DNA of 64,000 nucleotides from Lepidurus packardi (GCA_023053545.1 JAKZAN010000129.1:26681-90680), one strand, 5' to 3'. Numbered from the stretch's first letter, positions 1 through 11,788 are shown. Numbers and translations: made by a program. The notes: generated from the sequence alone by a model not told the origin.

Positions 1-877
1 TAGGATGTCGAACAGCGGGAACCAGAAGATGGTGTAGATGCAGCTGCCCAGCAGCTTGGGCACAAATCCCTTATAGAACCCCAGCAGACCCTAGCGCTCC
101 CTTATTTTCTTGACCATGCTACCAAAGTGTAGCTGCTTTTTGGTGGTATCGACCAGAGCATAACGCGTCAGGAGCACGTCCAGAGGATTACAGATCACAT
201 TTGCTACCACAGTCGAGAAGAGTGTGTTCATTATCATCACGGTAGTCGTCCTCTCTGTGAAGTGCCTGATAGTTTCGTAGAGCTGGAGTTGGATGCCCGC
301 GAACAAAGTCATCTGGGCAATCAGTATTTTGCCACTCTTAAACAGCCTCCCAAATCCTTACTTCTCCCGAATCTCCTGAAGGGCCCCAAAGGTCGAGTGG
401 TAGTTGTAGTTGGGGTCTGCAGACTGTATTCGAGTCCTGACAGTATCAAATGGCAGAATGATCATAATCGCCATCAGTTGGCTGAAGGAACTTGCCAGAA
501 ATGGAAACGACAACTTGACCCCACTGCTATAGTTTTGTCCTCCTATCCACTTCATTAGGTGCTCATAGCAGTAGAAGTAGACGATGTTAGGCACGAAGGA
601 TGTGTAGAAAGCCAGATGCAATCCTTTATAGAGGGGTTTGACTCCTCCTTTCTTTATGGTGTCTCGCGTGTATTCAAAGAAGTCATGGTAGGTATGTTTG
701 CTGGCGCGCATACGGGTTGTTATGGTGTCCATGGGGTACAGCAGTAGATCTCCCACCAATAGACCGGCAGATGAAGCCAAGGAAATTACCCCTAAGTTGA
801 TAAGAGAAGAGTCAAATAAAAAAGTACTTACAAGGGCGAAACTCTTTTTGTGGAGGGTGTGAGGGTGGGACGGTCAT
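1..877 (-). CDS. Mitochondrial carrier family protein, 3' end cut by window edge
   Basis: Inner-membrane solute carrier of the SLC25 type; substrate not identifiable. Three tandem repeats each carry the family signature: PMDTITTRMRA, PFDTVRTRIQS and PLDVLLTRYAL. A 40-nt intron at 792-831 (GTAAGT...TTAG on the minus strand) joins a short first exon starting at the ATG at 875-877. Reading continues in frame through TAA at 358-360 and TAG at 91-93. Both fall at the residue before G in the family's 'EG..GLYKG' element, where Glu is usual, which supports Glu for these codons. The last part of repeat 3 runs off base 1, so the C terminus is missing from the window. Family confident; start likely. 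Confidence 0.88.
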
Positions 878-1126
878 GGGGATTGGGCGTGGCGAGGAAA
901 AGGGTTTTGAACTGGATGTGATCTGACCACGAATATTAATTATTGGCGAGGACTGGTGTCTTATGATAAACTGTGAGTTTCATAGTGATAAGACAAAAGA
1001 AAGGGTCCACACGTTATAGACTATTTTCAAACAGTGTGAGGCATTAAAATCTAGACGGATCCCCAAACACGCATACAATCTTTCCACCCACTATTCTACA
1101 CCATACTCTATCTCCAAAACCATCTC

Positions 1127-1794
1127 ATGAAATCATTCCGTTTCCTCGCTTCCTTCCTCTTCCTTATAATTTGCACCTTCCCTCCCTCCCTGTCTAAGGC
1201 TCTCCGCCCCCACTCCTACGCTCCGCCCTCCAAACTCCACTCCTCTTTGGTCAGCCTCAACCTAGACTTTCTATCTTTTCTCCCTAGCATCTTATGGCGA
1301 CCTGTTCCTTCGCAAGATCGTGTACAGCCTAAATAAAACCTCGTCTAAAACACAGCTCAGATGGAACCTGGAATAGCCGCGACTGTACGTTTAGAATCTG
1401 CTGCTAATGAGAATGGTAATGTGTGGAAAATTCGTTTCCTTAGCTGGTTTCAGTATCTACCAAAGTTTGGCTTTTTGATGGGTATTCTGACGTTAGCATT
1501 CCTGGTAGCCCTTCCCTGAAGTACGCTAGGAGCAAAGATGATAAGTACTCATATTTAGAGTTTTCTGGACCCGAAATGGCTAAATCATATTTGGGAGGAG
1601 ACCTTCGGGTGATGGAGGTGGATGGCTGTGGAAGGTAAGGGAGTACCATGCTGACTAGTTTGGGAAATAGGACTAGAGCACATGGTTCCATTAGCAAATA
1701 GCCAGGGTCGTTATAAAGCTCCGAAAGAAAGATAGAAGGAGTTCCTACGATCCCGAATATTTTATTTCTAGCAGTCTTAATGATTGATCATTGA
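1127..1794 (+). CDS. Putative secreted protein, function unknown
   Basis: The ATG at 1127 opens a strong signal peptide (MKSFRFLASFLFLIICTF) followed by a Pro/Ser-rich stretch. TAA codons are read through at 1334 and soon after. Without splicing the frame meets TGA at 1517. Removing a 38-nt intron at 1416-1453 (GTAATG...TTTCAG) joins it to a second open frame (VSTKVWLFDGYSDVS...) that ends at TGA 1792-1794. No domain recognised. The last 45 or so residues after the TAA near 1636 have weak coding character, so the 3' end could differ. An overlapping minus-strand frame also lacks TGA, but has no signal or domain. Moderate confidence that this is a gene. Confidence 0.5.
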
Positions 1795-2035
1795 TGATTG
1801 ATGATTTAACCAATATTTCCACAGCCATCTTAATAAAACTCTGATTCGTTAGCCTATAGGATAAAAACAGTGTCTTTTGCTTTTCTCTATTTATGTGGAA
1901 CCGGAGATCTGTTGGAGTCTGCAAGATACGCAATACAGCTTATGGATCCAGCTACACCATTAACTACCATCAAGTGAGAGAATACATCATTTATTAGGAA
2001 AATATACTGTTATTTACATTAGAATATAATATCAC

Positions 2036-3592
2036 TCAGGCTTTGAATACCTAGAATGGCACCCCACTCTGTGCAGAAAATTGATGCACCAGCTATTGGT
2101 AGTTCGGGTTACCATCGTACTCCGCCGAGCTCACATACAGTTTCGCGATGTCCCGGCTGAACTACACGGGTCCATGGATCTGGATCTACTTGTAAGTCCC
2201 AGAAACATGTGAGCTCAGTTTCTCGCCGTTCGCCGCCTTGACCAGCGACACGAGTTCCTGGTCATTCAGCTTATTGACCACATGGAAACTAAACTTAAAT
2301 GTGCCCATTAGAGAACTAGCCGAACTGGAGTCCATGTCCGTAAAGGTGCAGCGGTCTCTCACATAGTCCTGGAGCAGGAAGTAGCTTCTGCCATAGCCGC
2401 TACACGCTTGGACACCCTTGGGATCATTCGTAAAATTGACAGTGCCGTACTTGACTCGCTCGAAGTCTGTGGCCTTATCGTACTTCTTCATAAACATCCT
2501 GCTTTCCCACCCGATGCGAGTTTGTCTGTTCAGAGTTCCTGAAGACTTGTTTGTTTCAAACTGGCTCCGATAGTAGACATCCTTCAGGAAGAACTCCATG
2601 TGCTTCGACACATGGACATGTATGATTATGGGCACCTTAGCGTAGATGTACCGCTGCACATTGTTCAGGTCTGAGAGCGAGAACCCTAGCTTTTCGAATC
2701 TCTATAACATCAGGGGCTTTGCTGCGAAGTGCTGCCTATAAGAGTTTTCGTGGATAAACCTGATGGCTGTCTTCTGGGTGTCCGTCAGCCTCCCGAAGAT
2801 CTGCTCGATCTTGAAGTAGTCTTCCCTTTTTTCGCAGTTGTTAGGGTGTTTGTCGAACTGTTCTGCTGTGAATACCTTCCTGCAGTACAGGCAAGACTCC
2901 TCCATGAACTTGATAGCATGGTTCTTTTTATAACTCTCGCTCTGCTCGCAGTCCCTAAGGTGATCATAGAATAGGTCACAATCCACCACACTTTCACAAA
3001 TAATACAGCAATCCAATAGTTTTTTCTTGCCCGCCAGAACAGGCAGGACGGCATCACAGTTTACACACAGGGCATTCTAGACGCTATTCTCATACTTGCA
3101 TCGGGTGCAAGGGTAGGTGGCTCCGGTCTCTTTGAGCAGCCCTGTGCAGATGGCGCAGAATGATTCCTTGGAACTGTTTTTGAACTAACAAAGGGGACAT
3201 ATGAGAAACCCTTTATCTTGTAGGCACTCATGGTAGTCTACTTCTTCGTCCAAATCCTACCCCAGATATTTCTAGCAACTCTCGCAACTCAAGTTGGAAA
3301 TGGGGTTGTAATGTTTGCAATAGCAGCAGATGATCAGCTACTCCCCTTCTTCATAGTATTCATCATCGTAGTATTCGTTCTGCGGATCCTCACCGGCCGA
3401 GTGGCTTACTTTGCTCTTCTTCGACTGCTGCCGTGATTTCCTACTTCTGATCTAGATGTCAGCTAGCTGATCGATGAGTTATTGAGTGTTGGAAGCAATT
3501 TGGCATTATGTAGGGGGTGCGAGCTGATGGGGGGAAGGCTGGGAGGAGGAGGGAACTAAGGACTCAGAAGGAATCTGGTTGTCAAAATCCAT
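2036..3592 (-). CDS. Zinc-finger protein with DUF3626-like C-terminal domain
   Basis: One uninterrupted 518-codon frame with many TAA/TAG codons and TGA as its only stop. The N-terminal third is Ser/Gln-rich and acidic. It is followed by several Cys-x2-Cys pairs resembling zinc ribbons (CCYCKHYN...CESC near residue 85, CPLC...CAIC near 130, CTRC...CVNC near 155, then CIICESVVDC and CLYCRKVF). The C-terminal part, from about residue 330, matches what I recall of DUF3626: YYRSQFETNKSSG, KYGTVNFTNDPKGV, CSGYGRSYFLL, a DVRDRCTFTDMDSS-like stretch and IHGPV. Similar zinc-finger/DUF3626 combinations occur in protists; molecular role unknown. No introns needed. The DUF assignment is from motif memory. 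Confidence 0.72.
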
Positions 3593-3926
3593 GGCTACTG
3601 AATAATTATAAAAAGACTAACTTCGTTTTACAGGATGAATATCGGTTCAAATCTGAGGATGTAAGATTTTGCACAAGACTATTGTTGCCGATTTCCGATG
3701 CCATTGTATATGTTTGGAGAATGGGCTTCTTGGGGACAGTCGTGGGTCAACTGCATAAGAGCAAAACTAGCAGCAGCCCCAACGTCAATTTCCAGGCCGA
3801 AAGAGTCTGGGCTCCATTTCCTAAAAATATCGAGAGAGTTGAGTAAAAGAATAGGAATAAAGGAAAGTCGAATCCTGGGCGTTTAACACGTCGAGATTTT
3901 GTATACAGATGATGATTGAATGGAAA

Positions 3927-4688
3927 TCACTAACTCTTTTTCTTTCGGCGGTCTTCCGCATTCTAGATTTTCTCGGCCATCTTGTTGTACTCGCCCATGG
4001 CCTCAGGGTACCTTTCCACCATGTCCGACCAGATACCGTACCGCGAGTGTTCCCTGTCCAGGAACAGCCAGATGTTCTTCCCTTCCCCTCCATTTTTATC
4101 GAATATCACTGTATAAGTGCCCACACCGTCCTTCTTGAATTCGTATTTGTCACTGATGGCACCGAAAAGATCGAAGGACAGCTCGAACGTTATTTTCTGG
4201 CGACTTACCACACACTCGCTTGCATATGTGAAGCTGTTGTTCTCGACAACTAGACTATGGGACTCAGACTTGAGGTTGAGGCAGGGCGGGCTATCCCAGC
4301 GGTGCGACAACTTAAACGATACGAATATCTGGGTTTCACTTTGTGCCCATTTCAGGATCGGGGCTATAGTGGTTTCTCCCACGATGATTGATCTAGAAAA
4401 TTCGGAAATCTTTTTCAGGTGTGTTTGGTAGAGTTCTTGGAGATCAGAGGTGGGGATAGTTTGTCTCACAGAATCTACGAGAGATTAGGCTGCTTCGTAG
4501 AGACCTTTTTGAAGAAGAAAGTCGAGACAAGCAAGGGCTTCGGGTTTGGCCAGAGGAGGGGCCTTGGCTATAGTGGCGGATAATTGTTATTCGTGAGTAA
4601 CGAGAGTGAGGGTGTGTGGTTGGATGAGGCTACATGTGTAGGCTCCTTGGAGAAGGAATAGCAGGCACAAGAAGTGGCGGCTGTTCAT
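3927..4688 (-). CDS. Secretory-pathway protein with CS (p23-like) domain
   Basis: 253 residues. A signal peptide (MNSRHFLCLLFLLQGAYT) precedes a helical region and then a CS-type beta-sandwich at roughly residues 100-235: LKWAQSETQIFVSFKLSHRW, then alternating strands, ending in WSDMVERYPEAMGEYNKM. The tail (EDRRKKKS) is basic. CS domains usually bind Hsp90 or act as chaperones. A luminal version with a signal peptide suggests an ER-folding role, but that is inference. One exon, TGA at 3927-3929. About 345 bp of A/T-rich sequence with nothing recognisable separates its start from the uL2 gene. Confidence 0.7.
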
Positions 4689-5033
4689 TTGACCTTTGTA
4701 TTTAAATTATAAAGTAATCATAGCCGTGTCTGATCATTAGAATGGGAAAAGGACTCATGAATCTCATGACATCGTTGTAGAAAATCAATGGCATAGTAAG
4801 GGGATGATTCAGTTTCAAGGTTCGATGCTGGTGAGTTCAGCACGACGAGGGCATTGACCCAAATTTTACAAGATCTTATGGCATAGATTTTTTATAAGAA
4901 CAATCAGTATTGATTCAGTCTTTAAGTTTATTGACTTTACATTTAAAATTCATACACCATTAGAATGGCTGGAGTCAAAGCATTCCATACACTCACCATC
5001 ATTATAACTCTTAAAATAGTGTGAATATCAACA

Positions 5034-5819
5034 ATGGGTAAAGTCATCAGAGGCCAGAGAAAGGGTAAGGCATCCAGTGTCTTCAAAACTCACCAGAGCA
5101 GAAGGGTCGCTGCACCCTACTACCGCAACCTCGACTACACCGAGCGTCACGGCTACATCCGCGGTGTCGTCAAGGCCCTCGTCCACGATCCCGGACGTGG
5201 TGCTCCCCTCGCCAAGGTCGAGTTCAGAGACCCCTACCACTATAAGAACCACACCAAATACTTCCTCGCTGCCGAGGGAACCTACTCCGGACAGTACGTT
5301 TTCTGCGGTGAAAAGGCCACTGTTGCTGTCGGCAACGTCCTCCCCGTGAGCAAGATCCCTGAGGGTACCACCATTTGCAATATCGAGGCCAAGACCGGCG
5401 ACAAGGGCACCTTCTCCAGAGCCTCCGGAACCTATGCAACAATCATTGGTCACTCCGACGACGGTCTCAAGACCAGAGTCAGACTTCCCTCTGGCTCCAG
5501 AAAGACCATTTTGGGCAGCTGCAGAGCTACTGTTGGAATCATTGCTGGTGGAGGCAGAAACGATAAGCCCGTGATCAAGGCTGGCAGACTCTTCCACAAG
5601 TACGCGAGACTGAAGAAGATCTTCCCCAAGGTGAAGGGTGTGCGCATGAACCCCGTAGACCATCCTCACGGAGGTGGTAACCACAAGCACTTGGGTAAGC
5701 CCGGAACAGTGTCTCGTTACGCATGCCCCGGTCAGAAGGTGGGTCTCATTGCTGCCAGGAGAACTGGTCTGCTCAGAGGTACCAAGCAGACCAAGGACTT
5801 CGAGAACGAGAAGATCTGA
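5034..5819 (+). CDS. RPL8: 60S ribosomal protein L8 (uL2)
   Basis: 261 residues, full length for eukaryotic uL2, intronless, ending in TGA. It begins [18 protein letters not shown] and contains the family hallmark [19 protein letters not shown] with the conserved histidine needed for peptidyl-transferase-centre assembly. It structures 25S/28S rRNA domains near the peptidyl transferase centre. Codon use differs from its neighbours: strong preference for C-ending codons and no in-frame TAA or TAG, as expected for a highly expressed gene. It converges with the chromodomain gene, about 174 bp between the two stops. Confidence 0.98.
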   Translation: MGKVIRGQRKGKASSVFKTHQSRRVAAPYYRNLDYTERHGYIRGVVKALVHDPGRGAPLAKVEFRDPYHYKNHTKYFLAAEGTYSGQYVFCGEKATVAVGNVLPVSKIPEGTTICNIEAKTGDKGTFSRASGTYATIIGHSDDGLKTRVRLPSGSRKTILGSCRATVGIIAGGGRNDKPVIKAGRLFHKYARLKKIFPKVKGVRMNPVDHPHGGGNHKHLGKPGTVSRYACPGQKVGLIAARRTGLLRGTKQTKDFENEKI

Positions 5820-5993
5820 GGATATTGATGGATAGATACCCTATTATTTAAATCAACAAATGCTGGGAACGATACCATCACAATCAACTACTGGTTAATT
5901 GCATTATAATCAAGTCATTCTCTTCGCTTTCTGTCTCCTTCAGAATCTACCCACACTCATGCAAACTCCTCAATTTAAACACAGTTTTTGGCG

Positions 5994-6627
5994 TCAATCT
6001 CTCAACATCAGTAGCCTTTCGAAGAATTCCGAAAGCACGTGCTTCTCCCGTAGAGTCAGGGTACTCAGACTCTCATCAGTTTTAGTCCCGTCATCCCATT
6101 ACACTTGCAGCGTCTGGTCTTTATTTATCCTCAGAATTCTTTCGACTTTATTGCCAAAATACCAGTGGGTCACAGGCTTTTGGGTTGTAGGGATCTTCAT
6201 CACAAACTGTGTTTTAGGCGGTTTTTATATTATCGTGGTCTTGGGTATGTTCTTCGTCTTGACCCTCTCCACTACCTCTTCAGGTTCCTCTTTTTATTCT
6301 TACTTCTTTTGCGCGCGTTCAACTGCTAACTTTTTCTTGCGGTTTCTCCTGATGAAAATCTTATGTGAAGGATTCTTCTGGGCTAGTCCCAAGGTCTGCA
6401 GACGTTTCTTGTAGGTAAGATTGCGCTTATGAACCATTCTTTGTGCTCTACGACGCTAGAAGTCTTAGATGAGTTCTTCGAGTCCTTTTAAGTGCTAGGG
6501 CGGCTCATATGTGTTTTGTTAGGAGGGGTAGCCCTACCCACTTGACGAAGTATAAGATGGATCCCTTGACCTTCCTGATGCCGACCACCTTTTCGACTTC
6601 ATAGAGCTCATTGAGGGTTCGACTCAT
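5994..6627 (-). CDS. Chromodomain protein (one-base frame disruption)
   Basis: About 210 residues after correcting one base. Start ATG 6625-6627. The N terminus is a chromodomain: LYEVEKVVGIRKVKGS, ILYFVKWVG, then after a one-base shift YPS-E-NTYEP-P-E-HL and LEELIEDF. The rest is basic (RRNRKKKLAVERAQKK and similar). Chromodomains bind methylated histone H3 tails; in ciliates such proteins act in heterochromatin and genome-rearrangement pathways, but nothing here shows which. The unshifted frame hits TGA right after the first half. The shift fits one extra G in the minus-strand GGG run at 6532-6534. In-frame TAA (6519-6521) and TAG (6495-6497) sit in the EP-x-E region, where Glu is conserved. 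Confidence 0.78.
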
Positions 6628-7153
6628 GTGATTATTTGGCTCCGATAATTATAAAAGAGTGAGTTTATAATGATGGATGGGGTAAAGGTAACTCTAGTAA
6701 TTGTGATTTTGTGGTTTGACGAATGAGCTATAAACATACAAGGATGTAGTGATAAAGGGAAGGGATGCGAAGCGGAGGGAAGAGATAACATGGACTTGAG
6801 GGGATAGTAAAAGTAGGAGGTATAGTTTGGGTTGGGATCCTAAACTCCAGAAGATAGATCAGATAGTTAGCTGCTACATTACTTAATGAACAGGGATTCA
6901 TGATTTTTGAATTTGAGGAGTCACATGGAACTTATGGGACTGACTCGTAACACAAGCTATGACATCTAATACCAGGCGATATAGAAGTGTGTGACTGGTC
7001 ATATTTAACCATTAATTCTGGATCTGGCCGAATATCAGATATTCATCAGTGCGTCCTAAATCGTTCTGTAACGATTTTATTAAGCTCCTTTAAATTCTCT
7101 TTAATTTCCTTTATAATTCATTATTCCACAATACTCATCTCAGAACAAAACTC

Positions 7154-7415
7154 ATGAAATTCTCTCTCGTCCTTCTCGCTATCGCTCTCGTCGCTGCCGA
7201 AGCCAAACACCTCAAACCCCGCTTGGAAAGAGACTGGCGTCAATCCAGGAAAAGCAAAAGCACAAGGACAAGGAAAAGAAAAACCTGAGAAGGAATCCGT
7301 TTCCGAGTCCAACGACGAGTCCTCAGCTAAGGGAAAAGGAAAGGGCAAGGAGAACAAGCCAGCCAAGCCTGCTGAGCCGGTCCCTGCCCCTGCCACAACT
7401 ACGACTGCCGCTTGA
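7154..7415 (+). CDS. Small secreted Lys/Gly/Glu-rich protein, frame uncertain
   Basis: The ATG at 7154 starts a clear signal peptide (MKFSLVLLAIALVAAEAK). The unshifted frame ends at TGA near 7287. A second frame, one base away, carries a convincing low-complexity tail (GKAKAQGQGKEKPEKE, KGKGKGKENKPAKPAEP, ending in a Thr/Ala run) and stops at TGA 7413-7415. Joining them needs either one skipped base between about 7215 and 7245 or a small intron with a non-GTA donor. I cannot decide which. No homology recognised. The upstream 525 bp (6628-7153) is A/T-rich with nothing recognisable. Confidence 0.45.
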
Positions 7416-7535
7416 TGATTGATCGTGTTTATACCTCACCCAAATGGCATTTTGTTTATGATTAATCTATGACTCACAAAGTATGAATAGCCTGATAACG
7501 TCACAACTCCGATAATGTGATTTTCAGTAATAACC

Positions 7536-9013
7536 TCACGACTATTAATAGATTCGTTGCTACTTGCAGGAGTTGCCCTCGTGCAGGACTGACCCTTTTT
7601 CTAGCATACACTTTCTTTGCAATTCGTTCACCCTGATCTCCAGCTCCAGCTTCTCCACCCTCAGTTCCCCATTCTGACTTTTGTATGTCTTTTCCTTCTA
7701 CTCGTGCTTTTTGCATTCTCTCTATACTCTTCGCACCTTTTAGTTAAAATTCATCCTCATCGACTTCATCAACACTTCAAAACTCTTCTCCTAAACAATC
7801 ATCCCAGGGGCTTTCATTACCTCGCACCATTTTCTCAGATCACTCATCTGTTCTTTTACTTCCTGAACCAGCCCCTGCATCTTGCGGACTGCCTGTTCAA
7901 GCTTCCTTCGCTGCACCTCTTTCTGATCCAATGCCTGTTTGAGTCGCTGTATAGTCTACTCACTTTTTGTCTTGCTGATCTGGTGCTCGCAGAGTGTCTA
8001 CAAACATTTCTCGAACTGCATTCGGTGCTCAATAATCTTCGCAACGAACCTGGTTGTTGTCCTTGGACCAAATATTTCAGGGCCCGGAGGAGCATTTGCG
8101 CTCAGTATTTTTAGACCAAGAGCGTGTTCTTCCTCCAGTTCTCTATTCTTCTGCCTACATACTGCCAACTACCCGTTCTTCCTCACCAAATTTGCTTCTG
8201 TAGTCTCCAGCGTGTATTGCAGACTCCTCAGTTCTTACTGTTTTTACTTCGCGCATTTCTTCAGTTACTCATTCTCAGCTTCATATTCGAGCAAAGCCCT
8301 GTCTTTTTTCTCTAACGACTCTTCTAGATTTTTCTTTCCCTGCGATACCCTGTCCAACATCGCCGTCAGTTCAGTAATGGTAGATTCATATTGATCTGCC
8401 TGTTGGCGATGTGATGCTTGTACCTTTTGACCCAGATCCTTCAGTTTTTTGTTTTCTAACTCCATTCGATGGCACTTGTCTTAGGCTACAGACCTAGAAA
8501 GCTCTACGTCTTTACGGCTGACCTCCATACTTTGGAGCAGTTTGTTGATGAGGGTGCTCTGACCAGAAAGCTTACGTTCTTTTTTGTCAAGCGTCAGCTT
8601 GAGGAATCGATTTTCCTGTTGGAAGTTTTGTACTTAGACTATGTAGTTTTATGAGGGAGAGAAGGAGTACTTCTTTGATTTTAATGAATCTAAATGCCTG
8701 ATTCTCGATTGTGTCGTGCGCCTCTTCCTTTCTCTGCCATCAGGCTTGAATTCTAGAGATCTGATATATTCTACCCACTGATGAAAACCTCAAGAATGCT
8801 GCTCTCCTTAGCTTCTGGCGCTGCCTCTCTCACAGACTCTGCAGACACAATTGTAGCCAGATTAAGAAGATTGCCCTATTTGATAGGCTCTTAGACATTA
8901 GAGGCGAAACGCACCTGGTCTGGGCTAGCAGAAGAAGGCTATTGGAGAATGGTGAGTCTGATTGAGGATTGATAGTCATGTTAGAAAGATGTCTCTTTGA
9001 TCTATTGATGCAT
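7536..9013 (-). CDS. Coiled-coil protein
   Basis: 481 codons after removing a 32-nt intron (8639-8670, GTACTC...CATAG), which restores one continuous frame from the ATG at 9011-9013 to TGA 7536-7538. Most of the protein, from about residue 115 on, is heptad-rich coiled coil dense in Glu, Gln, Lys and Leu (ELENKKLKDLGQKVQASH, LEESLEKKDRALLEYEAENE). A short break (ANAPPGPEIFGPRTTTRF) separates two coiled-coil halves. The N-terminal 100 residues are Ser/Gln-rich and not helical. About twenty in-frame TAA/TAG codons. Likely cytoskeletal or basal-body, but this is inferred from composition only. Confidence 0.7.
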
Positions 9014-9174
9014 TGGATGATGGCCGGTGAGTTTTGTTTCTCCACAGTTTTTGCTAAGTAATATGATATTGAATTCTCATATCCGATATCCTGCAATGTT
9101 CTGCTAATATTTTCACGATATCAGGGCCTTCTGATGCTAACCGTAACTACTGGCTCATAAAACACCTTCTTAAA

Positions 9175-9922
9175 TCATTTCCATCCTCCCTGACCTTGTT
9201 GGCCCCATTGGCCTGGCTGGCCCTGTTGACCTTGCTGACCCCACTGACCTTGTTGCCCTTGTTGTCCTTGTTGTCCCCATTGTCCTGCCTGGCCCGGTTG
9301 TCCATATTGACCAGCGATTTGACCGGGTTGTCCGTATTGACCAGGTTGACCCTGTCCATACTGTCCAGGCTGGCCGTATTGACCTTGTTGACCTGGCTGG
9401 CCGTATTGACCTTGTTGACCATACTGGCCAGGCTGTCCCTGTTGGCCATATTGTCCAGGTTGACCTTGTCCATATTGTCCAGGCATCCCATATTGTCCAG
9501 CGGTTTGACCTGGCTGGCCGTATTGACCTTGTTGACCTGGCTGGCCGTATTGACCTTGTTGACCATACTGGCCAGGCTGTCCCTGTTGTCCATATTGTCC
9601 AGGTTGACCCATATTGACCTGGTACACCTGGCATACCTTGTTGGCCGCCTTGAGTCCAACGCTGAGCAGTGGCCGGATAGGTTGAAAGGAACTGGCCCAT
9701 TGCGTTATAAGCTTCTTCCTTTGTGAGTCTGCCATCATTGTTTTTATCAATGACAGCCATTGCCTGCTGTGCGGTCTGAGGAGTCATGGCTACATTTACA
9801 CCAAGCCTGCCAAAACCCTCGTTCATGAATGGGGCCAATTCCATAGCATCGAGAGTGCCGGACTGGTCGCGATCATACTTGGGCCAGATTTCGATGATGA
9901 GTTGTCTGAGCTGTTGCTGCAT
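9175..9922 (-). CDS. EF-hand protein with PGQ/GQYG repeat tail (one-base frame disruption)
   Basis: The N-terminal 90 residues hold two canonical EF-hands: loop 1 at residues 17-28 ([12 protein letters not shown]) and loop 2 at 59-70 ([12 protein letters not shown]), both with good calcium ligands. The remaining 150 or so residues are a low-complexity PGQYGQQGQ repeat ending GQGGWK and TGA. The two halves lie in frames one base apart. An extra base in the minus-strand GGG at about 9608-9610 (TAT GGG TCA versus TAT GGT CAA) explains it, and total length is 3n+1, consistent with one inserted base. Pro/Gly/Gln/Tyr-rich tails on EF-hand proteins recall penta-EF-hand proteins, but I see only two hands. 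Confidence 0.78.
9178..9610 (-). repeat. Coding minisatellite (PGQYGQQGQ units)
   Basis: Degenerate tandem units of 9-27 nt encoding Gly-Gln-Pro-Gly-Gln-Tyr-Gly. Two nearly identical blocks of about 90 nt (around 9380-9450 and 9515-9585) show higher-order duplication. It forms the C-terminal half of the EF-hand gene. Open frames are also seen in the other two phases because the unit is built from 3n-length repeats; these are shadows. Confidence 0.85.
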
Positions 9923-10476
9923 TTCGAGTTAGATAAGATACGATATCGATATTAGTTTGGTCGAAGATTATAGGATGAGTATTTGCGAGATTTTTAAAGC
10001 TAGGCAACCATGTGAACAACAGATGTGGCAGACAATGACGCTAAATAAAATAGCACGTATCTGAGAGCCACAGTGTCGTTACATCTAGTCTAATGAAGTG
10101 TCTTCTGTTAGTATTTGGGGAATGTCTACGCCCAGGCCCATATTTGTAATTTTATAATGAAACAATCGATCTGATCCACCTTAACTGATCTTCTTGATGT
10201 TCGTGCTCTGCCAAAGATCAGTTCGGATGTGAGGTATGCGAGTCGCCAATAACAGCAGCATCGCATGTTTTATAGGACAATTGGGTATAGCGTTATTTCT
10301 GACTGGTAACCCTGCTATTTCTATCTAAAGCCAACCATTGTTTCTAAGAAGATAGAATGGTTTGAGGGGCTTATTCTTCTTTTCCGATCTATTCTGTATA
10401 ATCTATACGAGAACACTCGCTAATCGCACCCTAAACTAGTCAGAAACTCTACAGCTTAACCATCTCCGTCCCGCTG

Positions 10477-11788
10477 ATGATCCGAAAGTTCCATCCCGAA
10501 TCCAAGCACAATAAGTAATCCTGTCGCCTCAACATCTTTGCATCTAGGTAATCAATAGAAATCATCGTCTCCACTTGGGAAAAGGACTCCTATGGTCTCT
10601 TCGATTATTAATCCACACGTAACTAGACCAAAAAAATATGCAATCCATGCACCCACCAAAGTCTTCCGAAACTGGAAAAGTAACCCTGCCACCCCTAACC
10701 GTCTTCTTTTTCCACCTCATAGCCGCTTAAACCGCATTACTCACTCTCGAAGACGTCAAAAAAGGGAAAATGCCGCATGAGGACCTTAATTTTCTAATGT
10801 CAATATCGGCGGAAAACCATCCCCTCACAGGACCAGGTACATTCCCGCTTTAAATTTTATGTATGTAGTCTGGATGTTGGGGCCTCCCTAAGTTCCTAAA
10901 CAGTCAGTCAGCAGTTCCGACGCAGATGGGTAACAGGCACCACCATCGGTGTTTCTGGTCGTCAAGTCACTGACCACGCCTGATGGTAAAATGAAGGGCC
11001 ATAATCTCGTTGCGGGTGACTTGATCAAATTGGGCCGCATTTCGTTCTTAGTGCTAGAGATAAAAAACAGTCGTGCACCGATACAGCATCAAGTAGTCAA
11101 CCCACTTGTCAAAAAACAGCAAAGTGCACTATGTATCTCCAGATAAGTAACCTGGTCCTGAAGGCTCTCCATAGCTAAATACCTGCAAGTTCTGTCTTGG
11201 TGATTAGTCTACTGCCGAAAACTTCTTGATCTCTCCCTGCAAGTGTAAGGGTTCCTGCTCGGCAGTCCATGTTCTCTGCCTTAAAACCTGGATTGATAGC
11301 AAAATCAAAAAAGCGACTGTCGGCATCGCGACAACCTACAACTTCACAAAATTCGAGTGTGAACTCTGTAAATAGCCGTTTCCTTCTCGAGTAATTAAAG
11401 GTGCAGTTGAGGTGGAGATGGTGAGTATCTAAAAGCCTCAGGACAGGCCATATATCATCTTGTAGGAGTCTGTAAAAGACTGAGGGCAAAGAAGATAATA
11501 CTCTTCACGTGATAAATGCTGCGTAGGGAGTGAACATCAGGATGGGCCGTGGCCATCAGTGTGAGATCAGACTCAACGACATATCAGTTTCGCGGCTACA
11601 CACTTAGATCAGACTGCACAACGATTAGTTTGTGATAATGGACTGCAGATCCAAATTCGGGGACGCTGGTGAGTAGCAGTGGGAAGAGGGAGATAAGAGG
11701 AGACATGATGCTGCAAGCCGGGAGGACTTTGTTCACACTGGACCCTTCTAAAAGAGTACCTGTGAGCTCTGTTAATCTCGAAATATGA
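10477..11788 (+). CDS. RINGv-FHA protein with several one-base frame disruptions
   Basis: Roughly 435 residues once four extra bases are discounted. Domains in order: an N-terminal region (ISTWEKDSYGLFDY-like), an FHA-proximal segment with GDLIKLGRISFLVLEIK, a C4HC3 RING-variant (CKFCLGD, CKCKGSCSAVHVLCLKTW, CELC), then an FHA domain with MGRGH, SVSRLHT and SKFGTLV. FHA domains bind phosphothreonine; RINGv domains are typical of membrane-type E3 ubiquitin ligases, and this combination is common in ciliates. The pieces lie in successive frames, each one base on from the last. Candidate extra bases are G at 10928-10930, A at 11062-11067, A at 11474-11477 and G at 11659-11662. Total length fits four insertions. 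Stop TGA 11786-11788. The region 9923-10476 upstream shows no gene. Confidence 0.7.

Noticed and set aside
1745-1933. Minus-strand frame at 1745-1933 extended through UAR
   Set aside because: No start context, signal or domain; the plus-strand frame with signal peptide and intron explains the region better.
4740-5033. tRNA-like GGTTCGA near 4820
   Set aside because: No matching acceptor or anticodon stem could be built around it.
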